Of a DNA stretch of 64,000 bases, positions 1 to 7,382 are shown one piece after another. The translations under genes were made by a program, and so were the position numbers. Every line of letters begins with the position of its first letter. Position 1 is the stretch's first letter. The stretch comes from Acidobacteriota bacterium. Lineage in GTDB: Bacteria; Acidobacteriota; Terriglobia; Bryobacterales; Bryobacteraceae. Location of the stretch: assembly GCA_023436715.1 (NCBI GenBank), contig JAEZIJ010000030.1:1-64000 (forward strand). Reading direction: 5' to 3'. The notes under the pieces were generated by a model, which worked only from the letters and a program-made list of their open reading frames with translations, was not told the DNA's origin and ran no database searches.

Positions 1-82
1 TCCCTGGCGGCCTCAACTCATCCAGAGCGGTTGCAACCTCTCCCATTCCGCGCCAGCAGCAATCCTACCGCCGCTGACGCCC

Positions 83-372
83 ATTTTCATCACCTTTGGT
101 GGGCCGCAGGCCCATGAGGCACTCCCTCGCAAGTGTGGCACAGGCCTCCTGGCCAGTGCTGCACAGGCCAGGAGGCCTGTGCCACGCCGGGCAAAGCCCA
201 GCGGCAGCCCAGAAGGGCTGACCCCACCTTGCGAGGATGTGTCTTCAACGGAGTGCCGCATGGGGCGGGGCCTCGCTTTGCGGCGGGCTTCACTCCAGCC
301 CGCCTGCGTGGCCGGCCTGAGAGGCCGGCGCAGCCCGAGGGGCTGCCCCACTCGCAATCAGAAGGCGATCCT
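83..372. repeat. mosaic intergenic repeat, copy A
   Basis: This gene-free stretch is built from blocks that recur near 19.2 kb and 35.4-35.7 kb. The block starting TTTTCATCACC and containing GGGCCGCAGGCCC recurs in the same orientation at about 35552. The block with CAGCCCAGAAGGGCTGA and TTGCGAGGATG recurs inverted at about 35600 and direct at 19240. The block GGCCGGCCTGAGAGGCCGG through CTGCCCCACTCGCA recurs inverted at about 35437-35500. No gene is visible in bases 1-384; reading frames that cross it translate only repeat sequence. Confidence 0.8.
135..185. repeat. perfect 20-bp inverted repeat
   Basis: Arms 135-154 and 166-185 are perfect reverse complements around an 11-base loop. They contain the CACAGGCC/GGCCTGTG core seen again at about 35660 in the related repeat. 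There is no T-run after the stem, so this is a palindromic repeat element rather than a clear intrinsic terminator. Confidence 0.85.
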
Positions 373-384
373 ACAGAGCGAAGC

Positions 385-1875
385 TTACGGCCCCGGGTTG
401 CCGCGGGCCGGGGGCGCTTTGCGGATTTCCTCGAAGTACTGCTGCACGTAGCGCTGGTACGCCAGCGGTATTTCGTCGCGGTTAATCGACCCGCCCGCCT
501 CGGCGTGGTTGGCGTTTTGCTGCGAATACGTAGTGCGGAGCTGCTGCCTTCCGGAGTTCACCTCAACCATCACGTCGCCCGTGAGGTTTTGGGAGCGCCG
601 GCCGATGATCTCGCTGATCTTCCCCATCGCGGCAAGCTGCTCGGCTTGTTTGATGTCCTTGTTGCCGTCTTCCTTGCCGACGCCGCTCTTGCCCTGCTCC
701 GAGGCCTCCCGCGATTCGGATCCGCCCTGCTTCTTGCCGGATCCGCCCTCGGACTTTTGCGTGCCCTCGCCCTGCTGCTCGCCCTGGGGCTGGCCGTTCG
801 CCTTCCCGCCCATCTGGTTGCCGAGCGACTGCGAGCCTTTCTGCCCCTGCATCTCACGGGGTTCGCCCATCTCAGAGCGCGCCTGAGCGCTGGCGGCCTG
901 CTGGGACTCGCCCGTCCTAGGCTGCGTGTTCAGGCGCGAAAGCAGGTTCTGCATCGCGTCCCGGAACTTATTCAGAAGGCTGTTGTTCTCCGACTGGCTG
1001 GCGGCTTGCTGATTGGGAGAACCCTGGTTCTCCCGTGAGCCAGGCTGGGTGGTCGCGACCTGGTCCCGTTCGCCCTCTCTTCCACCCTCGACGGATTCGC
1101 CGTTCGGGTTCTGCCGGTCGCCCGGTTCCAGTTCCTGAGAACCGGCTTGCTTTTCACTGTGCTCGCTGCGGTTCTCGGCCGATTGGGATCCGGCAGTGTT
1201 CTTCGAATCCTCCTGCGCCGCCTTGTTCTGTTCCTGGTTTTCCAGCGAAAGACCGTATTCCTTTAACAACTCGTTGAGCCGCTTGTCGCTCGTTTTCGGC
1301 TTCTCCGCCTCCGGCTTTTTCGCCAGGGTCACGAAGTGGAAGCTGTCGAGGACGAACGTTGCGAGCGGAGGCCGCAGATCGAGGCTGCGGAAGATGCCGT
1401 AGCGAAGCGTGAGCAGGCCTGAGGCCGCGAGCACCAGTGCGGCCATCGTATACAGCGATCGGGGAGCTTGCAGGGGCGCCGCACGATCCAGAGGGATTTC
1501 CCGCGCCAGCCGGTCCGCCTCGGCAAATTGCGCGGCGCGGATCTCCTCGGAAACGCGCGGGTTCGAAGCCAGGCGGTTGTAGAAGAATGCGGTCGAGAGT
1601 GCGTCGGAGAGTCCGGCGCGCCGGTCTATCGACTGGGCGATCCGGTAAGGCGAGGGAATCTGATGCCCGAGTTTCCAGAAACCAGCCGCGAGACCAGCGG
1701 CGAACAATAGGGCGATCCACCGCCAGTCCAGGACCTCCGTGCCCACCAGAAGCAGCAGGATCAATCCCCCTACACCGGCGCAGACCGCGAGAACGCCCTG
1801 TTTAAACGCCACGTTGGCGAGGTGCCGGCGGCGGGCCCGCCGAATCAAGTCATCAAGAGAGCCCGGTTGCTTCAA
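385..1875 (-). CDS. membrane protein with long Gln/Ser/Glu/Gly-rich region
   Basis: The 496-residue protein probably starts at a TTG with a GAGGTGG ribosome site about 8 bases upstream. Two hydrophobic segments lie near residues 25-70 and a third near 140-160. A low-complexity hydrophilic stretch rich in Q, S, E, G and K spans about 215-420. The last 60 residues are ordinary sequence ending in a YQRYVQQYFEEIRK-like helix. This layout resembles the membrane protein of MoxR/DUF58/von Willebrand (Bat-like) loci of Acidobacteria and Planctomycetes; that link is inference, since the neighbouring genes of such a locus would lie beyond the window start. The function is unknown. Confidence 0.75.
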   Translation of the reverse strand: MKQPGSLDDLIRRARRRHLANVAFKQGVLAVCAGVGGLILLLLVGTEVLDWRWIALLFAAGLAAGFWKLGHQIPSPYRIAQSIDRRAGLSDALSTAFFYNRLASNPRVSEEIRAAQFAEADRLAREIPLDRAAPLQAPRSLYTMAALVLAASGLLTLRYGIFRSLDLRPPLATFVLDSFHFVTLAKKPEAEKPKTSDKRLNELLKEYGLSLENQEQNKAAQEDSKNTAGSQSAENRSEHSEKQAGSQELEPGDRQNPNGESVEGGREGERDQVATTQPGSRENQGSPNQQAASQSENNSLLNKFRDAMQNLLSRLNTQPRTGESQQAASAQARSEMGEPREMQGQKGSQSLGNQMGGKANGQPQGEQQGEGTQKSEGGSGKKQGGSESREASEQGKSGVGKEDGNKDIKQAEQLAAMGKISEIIGRRSQNLTGDVMVEVNSGRQQLRTTYSQQNANHAEAGGSINRDEIPLAYQRYVQQYFEEIRKAPPARGNPGP

Positions 1876-2137
1876 AACGCCACCACCTCTTGTGTCCGGC
1901 CGCCGGCTTCAGCCCCAGACTGCCGCGGCCACTTGATTACATTATCGCGTTTTAATCTGTGCGACACAAACGGACATCGTTGCTGTAAACGCGGGCGACA
2001 GCAGGGGCTCGTCAATGCGGAATAAGACCTCATAAATTCCGGGTAAGGGAATCGCCACACGCCTGCGCTCCCGCACCTGAATTATAGTATGTCGGCGAAG
2101 AAGTGATTGTTACTAGCTTGAGTTACAAGTCTAGCTG

Positions 2138-2707
2138 TCAGGCGTACTGCTCTTCGTTGACCTCGGCGAGCTTGGTCTCGAGCGCGCCGGCGGTAACCGG
2201 CTTCTGCAACGTGGCGACACCGGGACCGAGCATACCCCGGTACACAATCTCGGCGTCCGTATACCCGGACATGTAAACGACCCGCATTTCGGGCCTGAGC
2301 GAAGCGGCATGCTCGGCCAGTTCACGTCCGCTCATCTCATGCATCACCAGGTCAGTCAGCATGATGTGAACGGGTCCGGAGTGGCGGCTGCAAAACTGCA
2401 ACGCTTCTTCGCCGGTCCCGGCTTCGAGGACCGCGTAACCCATCGCGCGGAGCATGGAATGAATTGCCCGGCGGCTTTCCGGCCTTGCATCAACGACGAG
2501 CGCGGTTCTGTTTTCGACAGTTGACGAGGATGATTGCCCCGATCGCCCGGCCGCGGTCCGGCGGCGGGCGGAGGCGAGTTCGTCCGTAAGTTGCGACACC
2601 AAGGTGGCGGTCTCAAGGATGTCGTCGTGAGATTCGGAATAACCCGAGGCCCACTGGCTGACTCCGTGGGCCAAGCGTCCCGCCAGACGCTCAAGCCTGT
2701 CCATCAT
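2138..2707 (-). CDS. stand-alone response-regulator receiver with HisKA-like N-terminus
   Basis: The 189-residue protein starts at the first of two adjacent ATGs, placed just after a GGAGGAG ribosome site; a TTG further upstream (2731) is less likely. The C-terminal 120 residues are a CheY-like receiver: VVDARPE at the first strand, HIMLTDLVM with the acceptor aspartate, MSGYTD, and LQKPV with the conserved lysine. The N-terminal 50 residues (LAGRLAHGVSQ, ASGYSES, LVSQLTDELASARRR) resemble the dimerisation helices of hybrid kinases (LAGGVAHDFNN...GYSE...LTRQLLAFSRR), with no ATPase domain between. It may be an internally deleted hybrid kinase. No partner gene is adjacent. Confidence 0.75.
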   Translation of the reverse strand: MMDRLERLAGRLAHGVSQWASGYSESHDDILETATLVSQLTDELASARRRTAAGRSGQSSSSTVENRTALVVDARPESRRAIHSMLRAMGYAVLEAGTGEEALQFCSRHSGPVHIMLTDLVMHEMSGRELAEHAASLRPEMRVVYMSGYTDAEIVYRGMLGPGVATLQKPVTAGALETKLAEVNEEQYA

Positions 2708-2886
2708 TCTCCTCCGATGATGTGACGGCAAATGTAAGCCGGAAGGTAACTCCGCACAACCCGATTTTCAAACCCTTTTAAGGGGGTAGCAGAATGATCC
2801 TCGTGCGGGGGGCCGCCCCTGGTACTCGGTTTAAGTTGCTGAAAGTTAGCGCTTTTGGCTACGATGAGAATTCCGGACAATCAAAA

Positions 2887-4059
2887 ATGCTTCGGTTTGA
2901 GACGGCTGGAGAATCGCACGGCGAGTGCCTTGTCGCCACAGTCGCGGGCTTGCCCGCAGGCGTGCCCATCAGTGTGGCCGCCGTGGACCGTGAACTCTGG
3001 CGGCGGCAGCAGGGGTACGGCCGGGGCGGCCGGATGAAGATCGAGACCGATCACGCGGAGATTGTTTCCGGCGTCCGGCATTCGCAGACCATAGGCGCGC
3101 CCATTGCGATCCTCATCCGCAATCGCGACTGGCAGAACTGGACTGAAGCGCTGCCTGTGGAGACCTTCGAGGGCGCCGAGGACAAGAAGCGGACTGTGAC
3201 CCGCCCGCGTCCCGGTCACGCCGACCTCGCGGGCGCGCTGAAGCACGATTTCCGTGACGCCCGCTACATCCTCGAGCGGGCCAGCGCGCGGGAAACCACT
3301 GCCCGAGTGGCGGCAGGCGCACTGGCGAAAGCGTTCCTCTCTCAGTTCGGCATCGGCGTGCTGAGCCACGTCATCGCGGTGGGTCCGGTGCGCCTCGACC
3401 GGCGCGCCAGTTGGGATGAACTCGTCGCGCTCAGCGAGAGGAACGACGTACTGCTCGGGTGTGTCGATCCTGAAATCGAGCAGAAGATGAAGGCGGTCGT
3501 GGACGACGCCTACCGGACCGCCGATACCGTCGGCGGGGTGTTTGAAGTGGTCGCGCACGGCGTGCCGCCAGGCCTGGGCTCGCATGCTTCCTGGGATACG
3601 AGACTCGACGGAAAAATCGCCCAGGCAATCGTCTCCATACAGGCGGTCAAGGGAGTCGAGATCGGCGACGCGGCGCAGGCAGCGGTGGAGTTCGGATCGC
3701 GCGTGCAGGACACGATCCACTATGACCGTGAGCAGCGCAGCTTCGTGCGGGGATCCAACCGCGCCGGCGGTGTGGAGGGAGGCATCACGAACGGCGAGGA
3801 CGTGGTGGTTCGCGGGCTGCTGAAGCCGATCTCCACGCTCCGCAGGCCGCTCGAATCGGTGGACCTGGTGACGCGCGCGCCGGAACAGGCATCGTACGAG
3901 CGCAGCGACGTGTGCGTGGTTCCCGCGGCGGGGGTCATCGGCGAGTCGATGGTCGCGCTCGTCCTCGCCCAGGCGTTTTTGGAGAAGTTCGGCGGCGATT
4001 CGCTGCGCGAAACGCGACGAAATTTCGAAGCTTATCTCGGCCAGGTGAGAGATTTCTGA
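2887..4059 (+). CDS. aroC: chorismate synthase
   Basis: AroC converts 5-enolpyruvylshikimate-3-phosphate to chorismate with reduced FMN, the last step of the shikimate pathway. The 390-residue protein begins MLRFETAGESHGE, which matches the family N-terminus. For that reason the ATG at 2887 is preferred over an in-frame ATG 93 bases upstream, which would add an atypical leader. Family signatures are visible: GESHG at residues 8-12, RMKIETD, and ASARETTARVAAGA near residue 135. The stop codon shares one base with the start of def (TGATG), so translation is probably coupled. It heads the operon aroC-def-fmt-argJ. Confidence 0.96.
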   Translation: MLRFETAGESHGECLVATVAGLPAGVPISVAAVDRELWRRQQGYGRGGRMKIETDHAEIVSGVRHSQTIGAPIAILIRNRDWQNWTEALPVETFEGAEDKKRTVTRPRPGHADLAGALKHDFRDARYILERASARETTARVAAGALAKAFLSQFGIGVLSHVIAVGPVRLDRRASWDELVALSERNDVLLGCVDPEIEQKMKAVVDDAYRTADTVGGVFEVVAHGVPPGLGSHASWDTRLDGKIAQAIVSIQAVKGVEIGDAAQAAVEFGSRVQDTIHYDREQRSFVRGSNRAGGVEGGITNGEDVVVRGLLKPISTLRRPLESVDLVTRAPEQASYERSDVCVVPAAGVIGESMVALVLAQAFLEKFGGDSLRETRRNFEAYLGQVRDF

Positions 4060-4574
4060 TGATCTACCCCATCGTGAAATACGGCGATCCTGTTCTGGAA
4101 ACTCCGGCAGAAACCGTCGCCGAGTTCGATACTCCGGAGCTGAACAAACTGCTCGATGACATGTTCGAATCGATGTACGCGGCCAAGGGCGTCGGGCTTG
4201 CGGCGCCGCAGATCGGCATTTCACGTCGAATCGCGGTGATTGACACCTCGGCCGGCCAGGACCCGTCGAAGCGGCTTGTTCTGATCAATCCGGAGGTCGT
4301 CCACCGCGAAGGCGGCCGGGTCGAGGACGAGGGCTGCCTGAGCATCCCCGGTTTTCGCGAGCCGGTGAAGCGCGCCAGCCGCGTCACCGTACGCGCACAG
4401 AACGCCAAGGGCGAGCAGTTCGAGATGACCGGCGAGGATTTGCTGGCCCGCGCCTTCCAGCACGAGACCGATCATCTGAACGGCAGGCTCTACATCAACC
4501 ACATCAGCGTGTTGAAGCGCGATCTCATCCGCCGGAAAATCAGGAAACTGATAAAGTCGGGCGAATGGGAGTAG
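4059..4574 (+). CDS. def: peptide deformylase
   Basis: The enzyme removes the formyl group from the N-terminal methionine of nascent proteins. The 171-residue protein, starting MIYPIVKYGDPVL, has all three motifs: GVGLAAPQIG at 44-53, EGCLS at 91-95 and HETDH at 135-139. The cysteine and two histidines bind the metal and the glutamate is catalytic. The ATG overlaps the aroC stop by one base. Its partner fmt, which adds the formyl group to initiator tRNA, follows after a 120-base gap containing a large inverted repeat. The def-fmt pairing is common in bacteria. Confidence 0.96.
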   Translation: MIYPIVKYGDPVLETPAETVAEFDTPELNKLLDDMFESMYAAKGVGLAAPQIGISRRIAVIDTSAGQDPSKRLVLINPEVVHREGGRVEDEGCLSIPGFREPVKRASRVTVRAQNAKGEQFEMTGEDLLARAFQHETDHLNGRLYINHISVLKRDLIRRKIRKLIKSGEWE

Positions 4575-4593
4575 CGTGATGTTTGAGAATTGG

Positions 4594-4670
4594 AGCCGCC
4601 GATGAACACCGATGAACGCAGATGGAACAAGGCGATTTTTATCGGCGTTTATCGGTGTTCATCGGCGGCT
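4594..4670. repeat. 26-bp inverted repeat of the GATGAACACCGATGAACGC family
   Basis: Arms 4594-4619 and 4645-4670 pair with one mismatch around a 25-base loop, between def and fmt. The sequence is a variation on ATGAACGC/GATGAACACC. A related but diverged copy lies at 58593-58670. There is no T-run. The element might fold in the def-fmt mRNA and separate the two cistrons. Confidence 0.85.
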
Positions 4671-4694
4671 GGCAAATATCAGGCAGGCTAACAC

Positions 4695-5630
4695 GTGCGG
4701 ATCGTCTACCTGGGCACTCCCGAGTTTGCCGTTCCCTCGCTTGAACGCTCGGCCGAGGCCGGACATGACATCGTTGCGGTTATCACGCAGCCCGACCGCC
4801 CGAAGGGGCGGGGCCGCGAAGTCTCCGAGCCGCCGGTGAAGCAGGCCGCGAAACGTCTGGGCCTGCCCGTGTACCAGCCGGACAAGATCCGGACCCCGGA
4901 GTTCCACGCTTTTCTCAAAGGGTTCGGCGCCGGCGCAATGGTCGTGGTCGGCTACGGCAAAATCATCCCGCAATCGATCATCGACATTGCCCCGCACGGC
5001 ATCATCAACGTGCACGCTTCGCTGTTGCCGAAGTATCGCGGCGCGGCGCCGATTCAGTGGGCCATCGCGAACGGCGAAACCCGCACCGGCGTCACGACGA
5101 TGCGCATCGATGCGGGACTCGATACGGGCGACATCCTTCTTCAGAGCGAAACCGATATCGGACCGGCGGAAACAGCTCCCGAGTTGAGTCCGCGGCTGGC
5201 GCGCATGGGCGCGGACCTCCTGGTCGAGACACTCTTGCGAATCGAGGACGGCACCATCGTTCCGCGCCCGCAGAGTGACTCGGAGGCCAGTTTCGCCCCC
5301 GTGCTGAAAAAGGAGGACGGCCGCATCGACTGGGCACGGCCCGCGCGGGAAATCTACAATCGCCTTCGCGGCTTTTTGCCGTGGCCCGGCTGCTACTCGC
5401 GCTTTCGCGGACGGCAATTGCAAGTGTGGCGGGCGTTGGTTGGCGGCGATGCGGAAGGCGCACCAGGCTCATTGCATCCGAGCCGGGGACGGCTGTTCGT
5501 GACGTGCGGTGCGAACACGGCGCTCGAACTGCTGGAAATTCAACTCGAAGGGAAGAAGCGAATGGCGGCGGCCGATTTCCTGAACGGCTATCAGATAGGC
5601 GACAATGAACTGCTGGAGATGAGCCATTGA
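4695..5630 (+). CDS. fmt: methionyl-tRNA formyltransferase
   Basis: Fmt formylates Met-tRNA(fMet) with 10-formyltetrahydrofolate so that it can start translation. The 311-residue protein has a GTG start followed by RIVYLGTPEFA, the usual family beginning. The formyltransferase signature HASLLPKYRGAAPI lies at residues 107-120 and GLDTGD with the catalytic aspartate at 141-146. The C-terminal tRNA-binding OB domain follows from about residue 205. The last four bases overlap the TTG start of argJ (TTGA). Confidence 0.96.
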   Translation: MRIVYLGTPEFAVPSLERSAEAGHDIVAVITQPDRPKGRGREVSEPPVKQAAKRLGLPVYQPDKIRTPEFHAFLKGFGAGAMVVVGYGKIIPQSIIDIAPHGIINVHASLLPKYRGAAPIQWAIANGETRTGVTTMRIDAGLDTGDILLQSETDIGPAETAPELSPRLARMGADLLVETLLRIEDGTIVPRPQSDSEASFAPVLKKEDGRIDWARPAREIYNRLRGFLPWPGCYSRFRGRQLQVWRALVGGDAEGAPGSLHPSRGRLFVTCGANTALELLEIQLEGKKRMAAADFLNGYQIGDNELLEMSH

Positions 5631-6805
5631 AGCTTCCCCTCGGCTATCGATACGCTTCGACCTACGCGGGCATCCGCAAAGAGAAGAAGGATGATCTGGC
5701 GCTGATCCTCTCGGATACGCCGGCGTCGGCGGCTGCGATGTTCACGCGCAATCGCGTGAAGGCCGCTCCGGTCCTGCTCGCGCGCGAGCATTTGCGACAA
5801 TCGCGCGGGCTCTCCCGGGCTATTCTCGTGAACGCGGGCAATGCAAACTGCGCTACCAGGACGGGAGCGCGCGTTGCACTCGCTTCCTGCCGCGCGGTGG
5901 CCAAGCTCTTGAAAGCGCCCGTTGCGGGAATTCTGCCCGCTTCGACCGGCGTCATCGGCGTGGACCTCGACCCAGCCCTCATCACCAACGCGCTGCCGCG
6001 GCTGTTCGATCGCCTGTCCGCCGACGGGTTTGCGGATGCGGCCCGCGCCATCATGACGACGGACAAGATGCCGAAGATGGCGTTCGGGGAAGTTCCTCTG
6101 CGTACCGGCACCGTTCACATTGCGGGGATGACCAAGGGCAGCGGCATGATTCACCCGCAGATGGCGACCACGCTCGGGTTTGTCATGATGGACGCGGTTT
6201 TGTCGCCGCAAATGCTGCGCCCCATGCTCGCCGCCGCGATCGAGCGCAGCTATCACCGCATTTCGGTCGATGGCGATACCTCGACCAACGACACGGTGAT
6301 TCTGCTGGCTAACGGCGCATCCGGCATCAAGCTCAATGCAAAGGAACGCATGGTGTTCCAGGAAGTGCTGTGCTGGGTGATGGAGGACCTGGCGGAGAAA
6401 ATCGCTCGCGACGGAGAGGGCGCAAGAAAGCTCGTAACCATCCATGTGGTCGGGACCAGGGACAACGAGGATGCCACCCGCATCGCGCGCGCTATCGCCA
6501 ACTCGCCGCTGGTCAAGACCGCAATCGCCGGGGCCGATCCGAACTGGGGCCGCATCCTCTCCGCTGCCGGAAATTCCGGTGTGGAGTTCGACCCATCGAA
6601 GGTCGATATCTTTTTTCAGCGCATGCGCGTCTGTTCCAAAGGCGTTGCCGAGAAATTCTCCGAGCGCGAATTGAAGGAGAAACTCGGCGCGCAGGAGTGC
6701 CTGATCCGTTTCGTACTGAACGGTACGGGAAAGGGCGAGACGCGATTCTGGTCGTGCGACCTTACCGAGAAGTACATCGAGATCAACGCCAGCTACCGCA
6801 CCTGA
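5627..6805 (+). CDS. argJ: glutamate N-acetyltransferase / amino-acid acetyltransferase
   Basis: ArgJ transfers the acetyl group from N-acetylornithine to glutamate in the cyclic arginine pathway. The 392-residue precursor cleaves itself: TKGSGMIHPQMATTLGF contains the nucleophilic threonine (about T181) after MA. The start is TTG, overlapping the fmt stop by four bases, with GGAG about 8 bases upstream; no ATG is suitably placed. Whether it also uses acetyl-CoA (bifunctional type) cannot be read from the sequence. No other arg gene is nearby, so the operon mixes shikimate, initiation and arginine functions. Confidence 0.95.
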   Translation: MKLPLGYRYASTYAGIRKEKKDDLALILSDTPASAAAMFTRNRVKAAPVLLAREHLRQSRGLSRAILVNAGNANCATRTGARVALASCRAVAKLLKAPVAGILPASTGVIGVDLDPALITNALPRLFDRLSADGFADAARAIMTTDKMPKMAFGEVPLRTGTVHIAGMTKGSGMIHPQMATTLGFVMMDAVLSPQMLRPMLAAAIERSYHRISVDGDTSTNDTVILLANGASGIKLNAKERMVFQEVLCWVMEDLAEKIARDGEGARKLVTIHVVGTRDNEDATRIARAIANSPLVKTAIAGADPNWGRILSAAGNSGVEFDPSKVDIFFQRMRVCSKGVAEKFSERELKEKLGAQECLIRFVLNGTGKGETRFWSCDLTEKYIEINASYRT

Positions 6806-6961
6806 CCGGTCACTGTCCTGCAGTGATTTGGCATGCCCCAGCGCTGTTGGGCCGATAGGCCATGGCTGGCGTGTGCCCTCTATCTTGTCGGCGTTCTTCA
6901 CGAACTCCTGGATTTCGGCGGTCCAGGTTGGCTTGACTGCTGTCTGTTCTTTGGGCATTGA

Positions 6962-6967
6962 TATACT
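6962..6967 (+). promoter_or_regulatory. -10-like TATACT before a GTG start
   Basis: TATACT ends 10 bases before the GTG at 6978, with no Shine-Dalgarno sequence between. It fits the leaderless pattern seen at several genes in this window. No convincing -35 at 16-18 bases. Confidence 0.4.
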
Positions 6968-6977
6968 TGACGCAACC

Positions 6978-7211
6978 GTGGATGAAGTTTTCGTGTTGTG
7001 GCATGTGCATGAGCTTGGCGACGGCGATGAAGATGTCAAGCTGATCGGCATCTATCGAACTCGGCAGGATGCTGAGACAGCGATTGAGCGTGTTGGCTCG
7101 AAGCCGGGTTTCGCTGATACTCCACAAGGATTTGAGATTTGCCCCTATCCCTTGGATCAAGACCATTGGACCGAGGGCTACACCACGGTTTACCCACGCC
7201 TTGCACGGTAA
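6978..7211 (+). CDS. small DUF7336-like protein
   Basis: About 77 residues from a GTG start, beginning VDEVFVLWHVHELG. The pattern FVLWH...EDVKLIGIY.TRQDAETAIERV...PGFADTPQGFEI...DQDHWTEG matches small bacterial proteins of the DUF7336 type, typically 70-80 residues. The frame stays open upstream to 6828, but that part reads unlike protein and runs opposite a possible gene remnant. The TATACT box at 6962 supports the internal start. The function is unknown. It stands alone between argJ and a palindromic repeat. Confidence 0.55.
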   Translation: MDEVFVLWHVHELGDGDEDVKLIGIYRTRQDAETAIERVGSKPGFADTPQGFEICPYPLDQDHWTEGYTTVYPRLAR

Positions 7212-7304
7212 CCCGGCCTGCACAACCTCGGTGGTTGCGTCAAGTATCCCAACGCCCTTCTTTGGCCAGGTGTATGGCTACCGGGAGCGGGCGGGGCATG
7301 CCCG

Positions 7305-7382
7305 GCCCCTACAGGACGTCATTTTCCGCGCGTTTGGCAGCTGGACTTGGTGCGGCCTGTAGGGGCGACGCACGCGTCGCCC
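7305..7382. repeat. two nested palindromes of a dispersed repeat
   Basis: Arms GCCCCTACAGG (7305-7315) and CCTGTAGGGGC (7356-7366) are perfectly complementary. Overlapping them, GGGCGACGC-AC-GCGTCGCCC (7363-7382) forms a perfect 9-bp hairpin. The element covers the stop codon and last codons of the glycosyltransferase gene on the minus strand, so part of that protein's tail is translated repeat. Confidence 0.8.

Noticed and set aside
1876..2137. Small gene between the membrane protein and the receiver
   Set aside because: Short frames here lack ribosome sites and protein-like sequence; the gap is AT-richer and probably holds promoters.
2881..4224. Long open frame on the minus strand across aroC and def
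   Set aside because: It is the antisense shadow of GC-rich genes; the plus-strand frames carry all family motifs and the antisense translation is Arg/His/Gly-rich without pattern.
5591..7051. 486-codon minus-strand frame across argJ
   Set aside because: Mostly antisense of argJ. Only its first 45 codons look protein-like and they are reported separately as a possible remnant.
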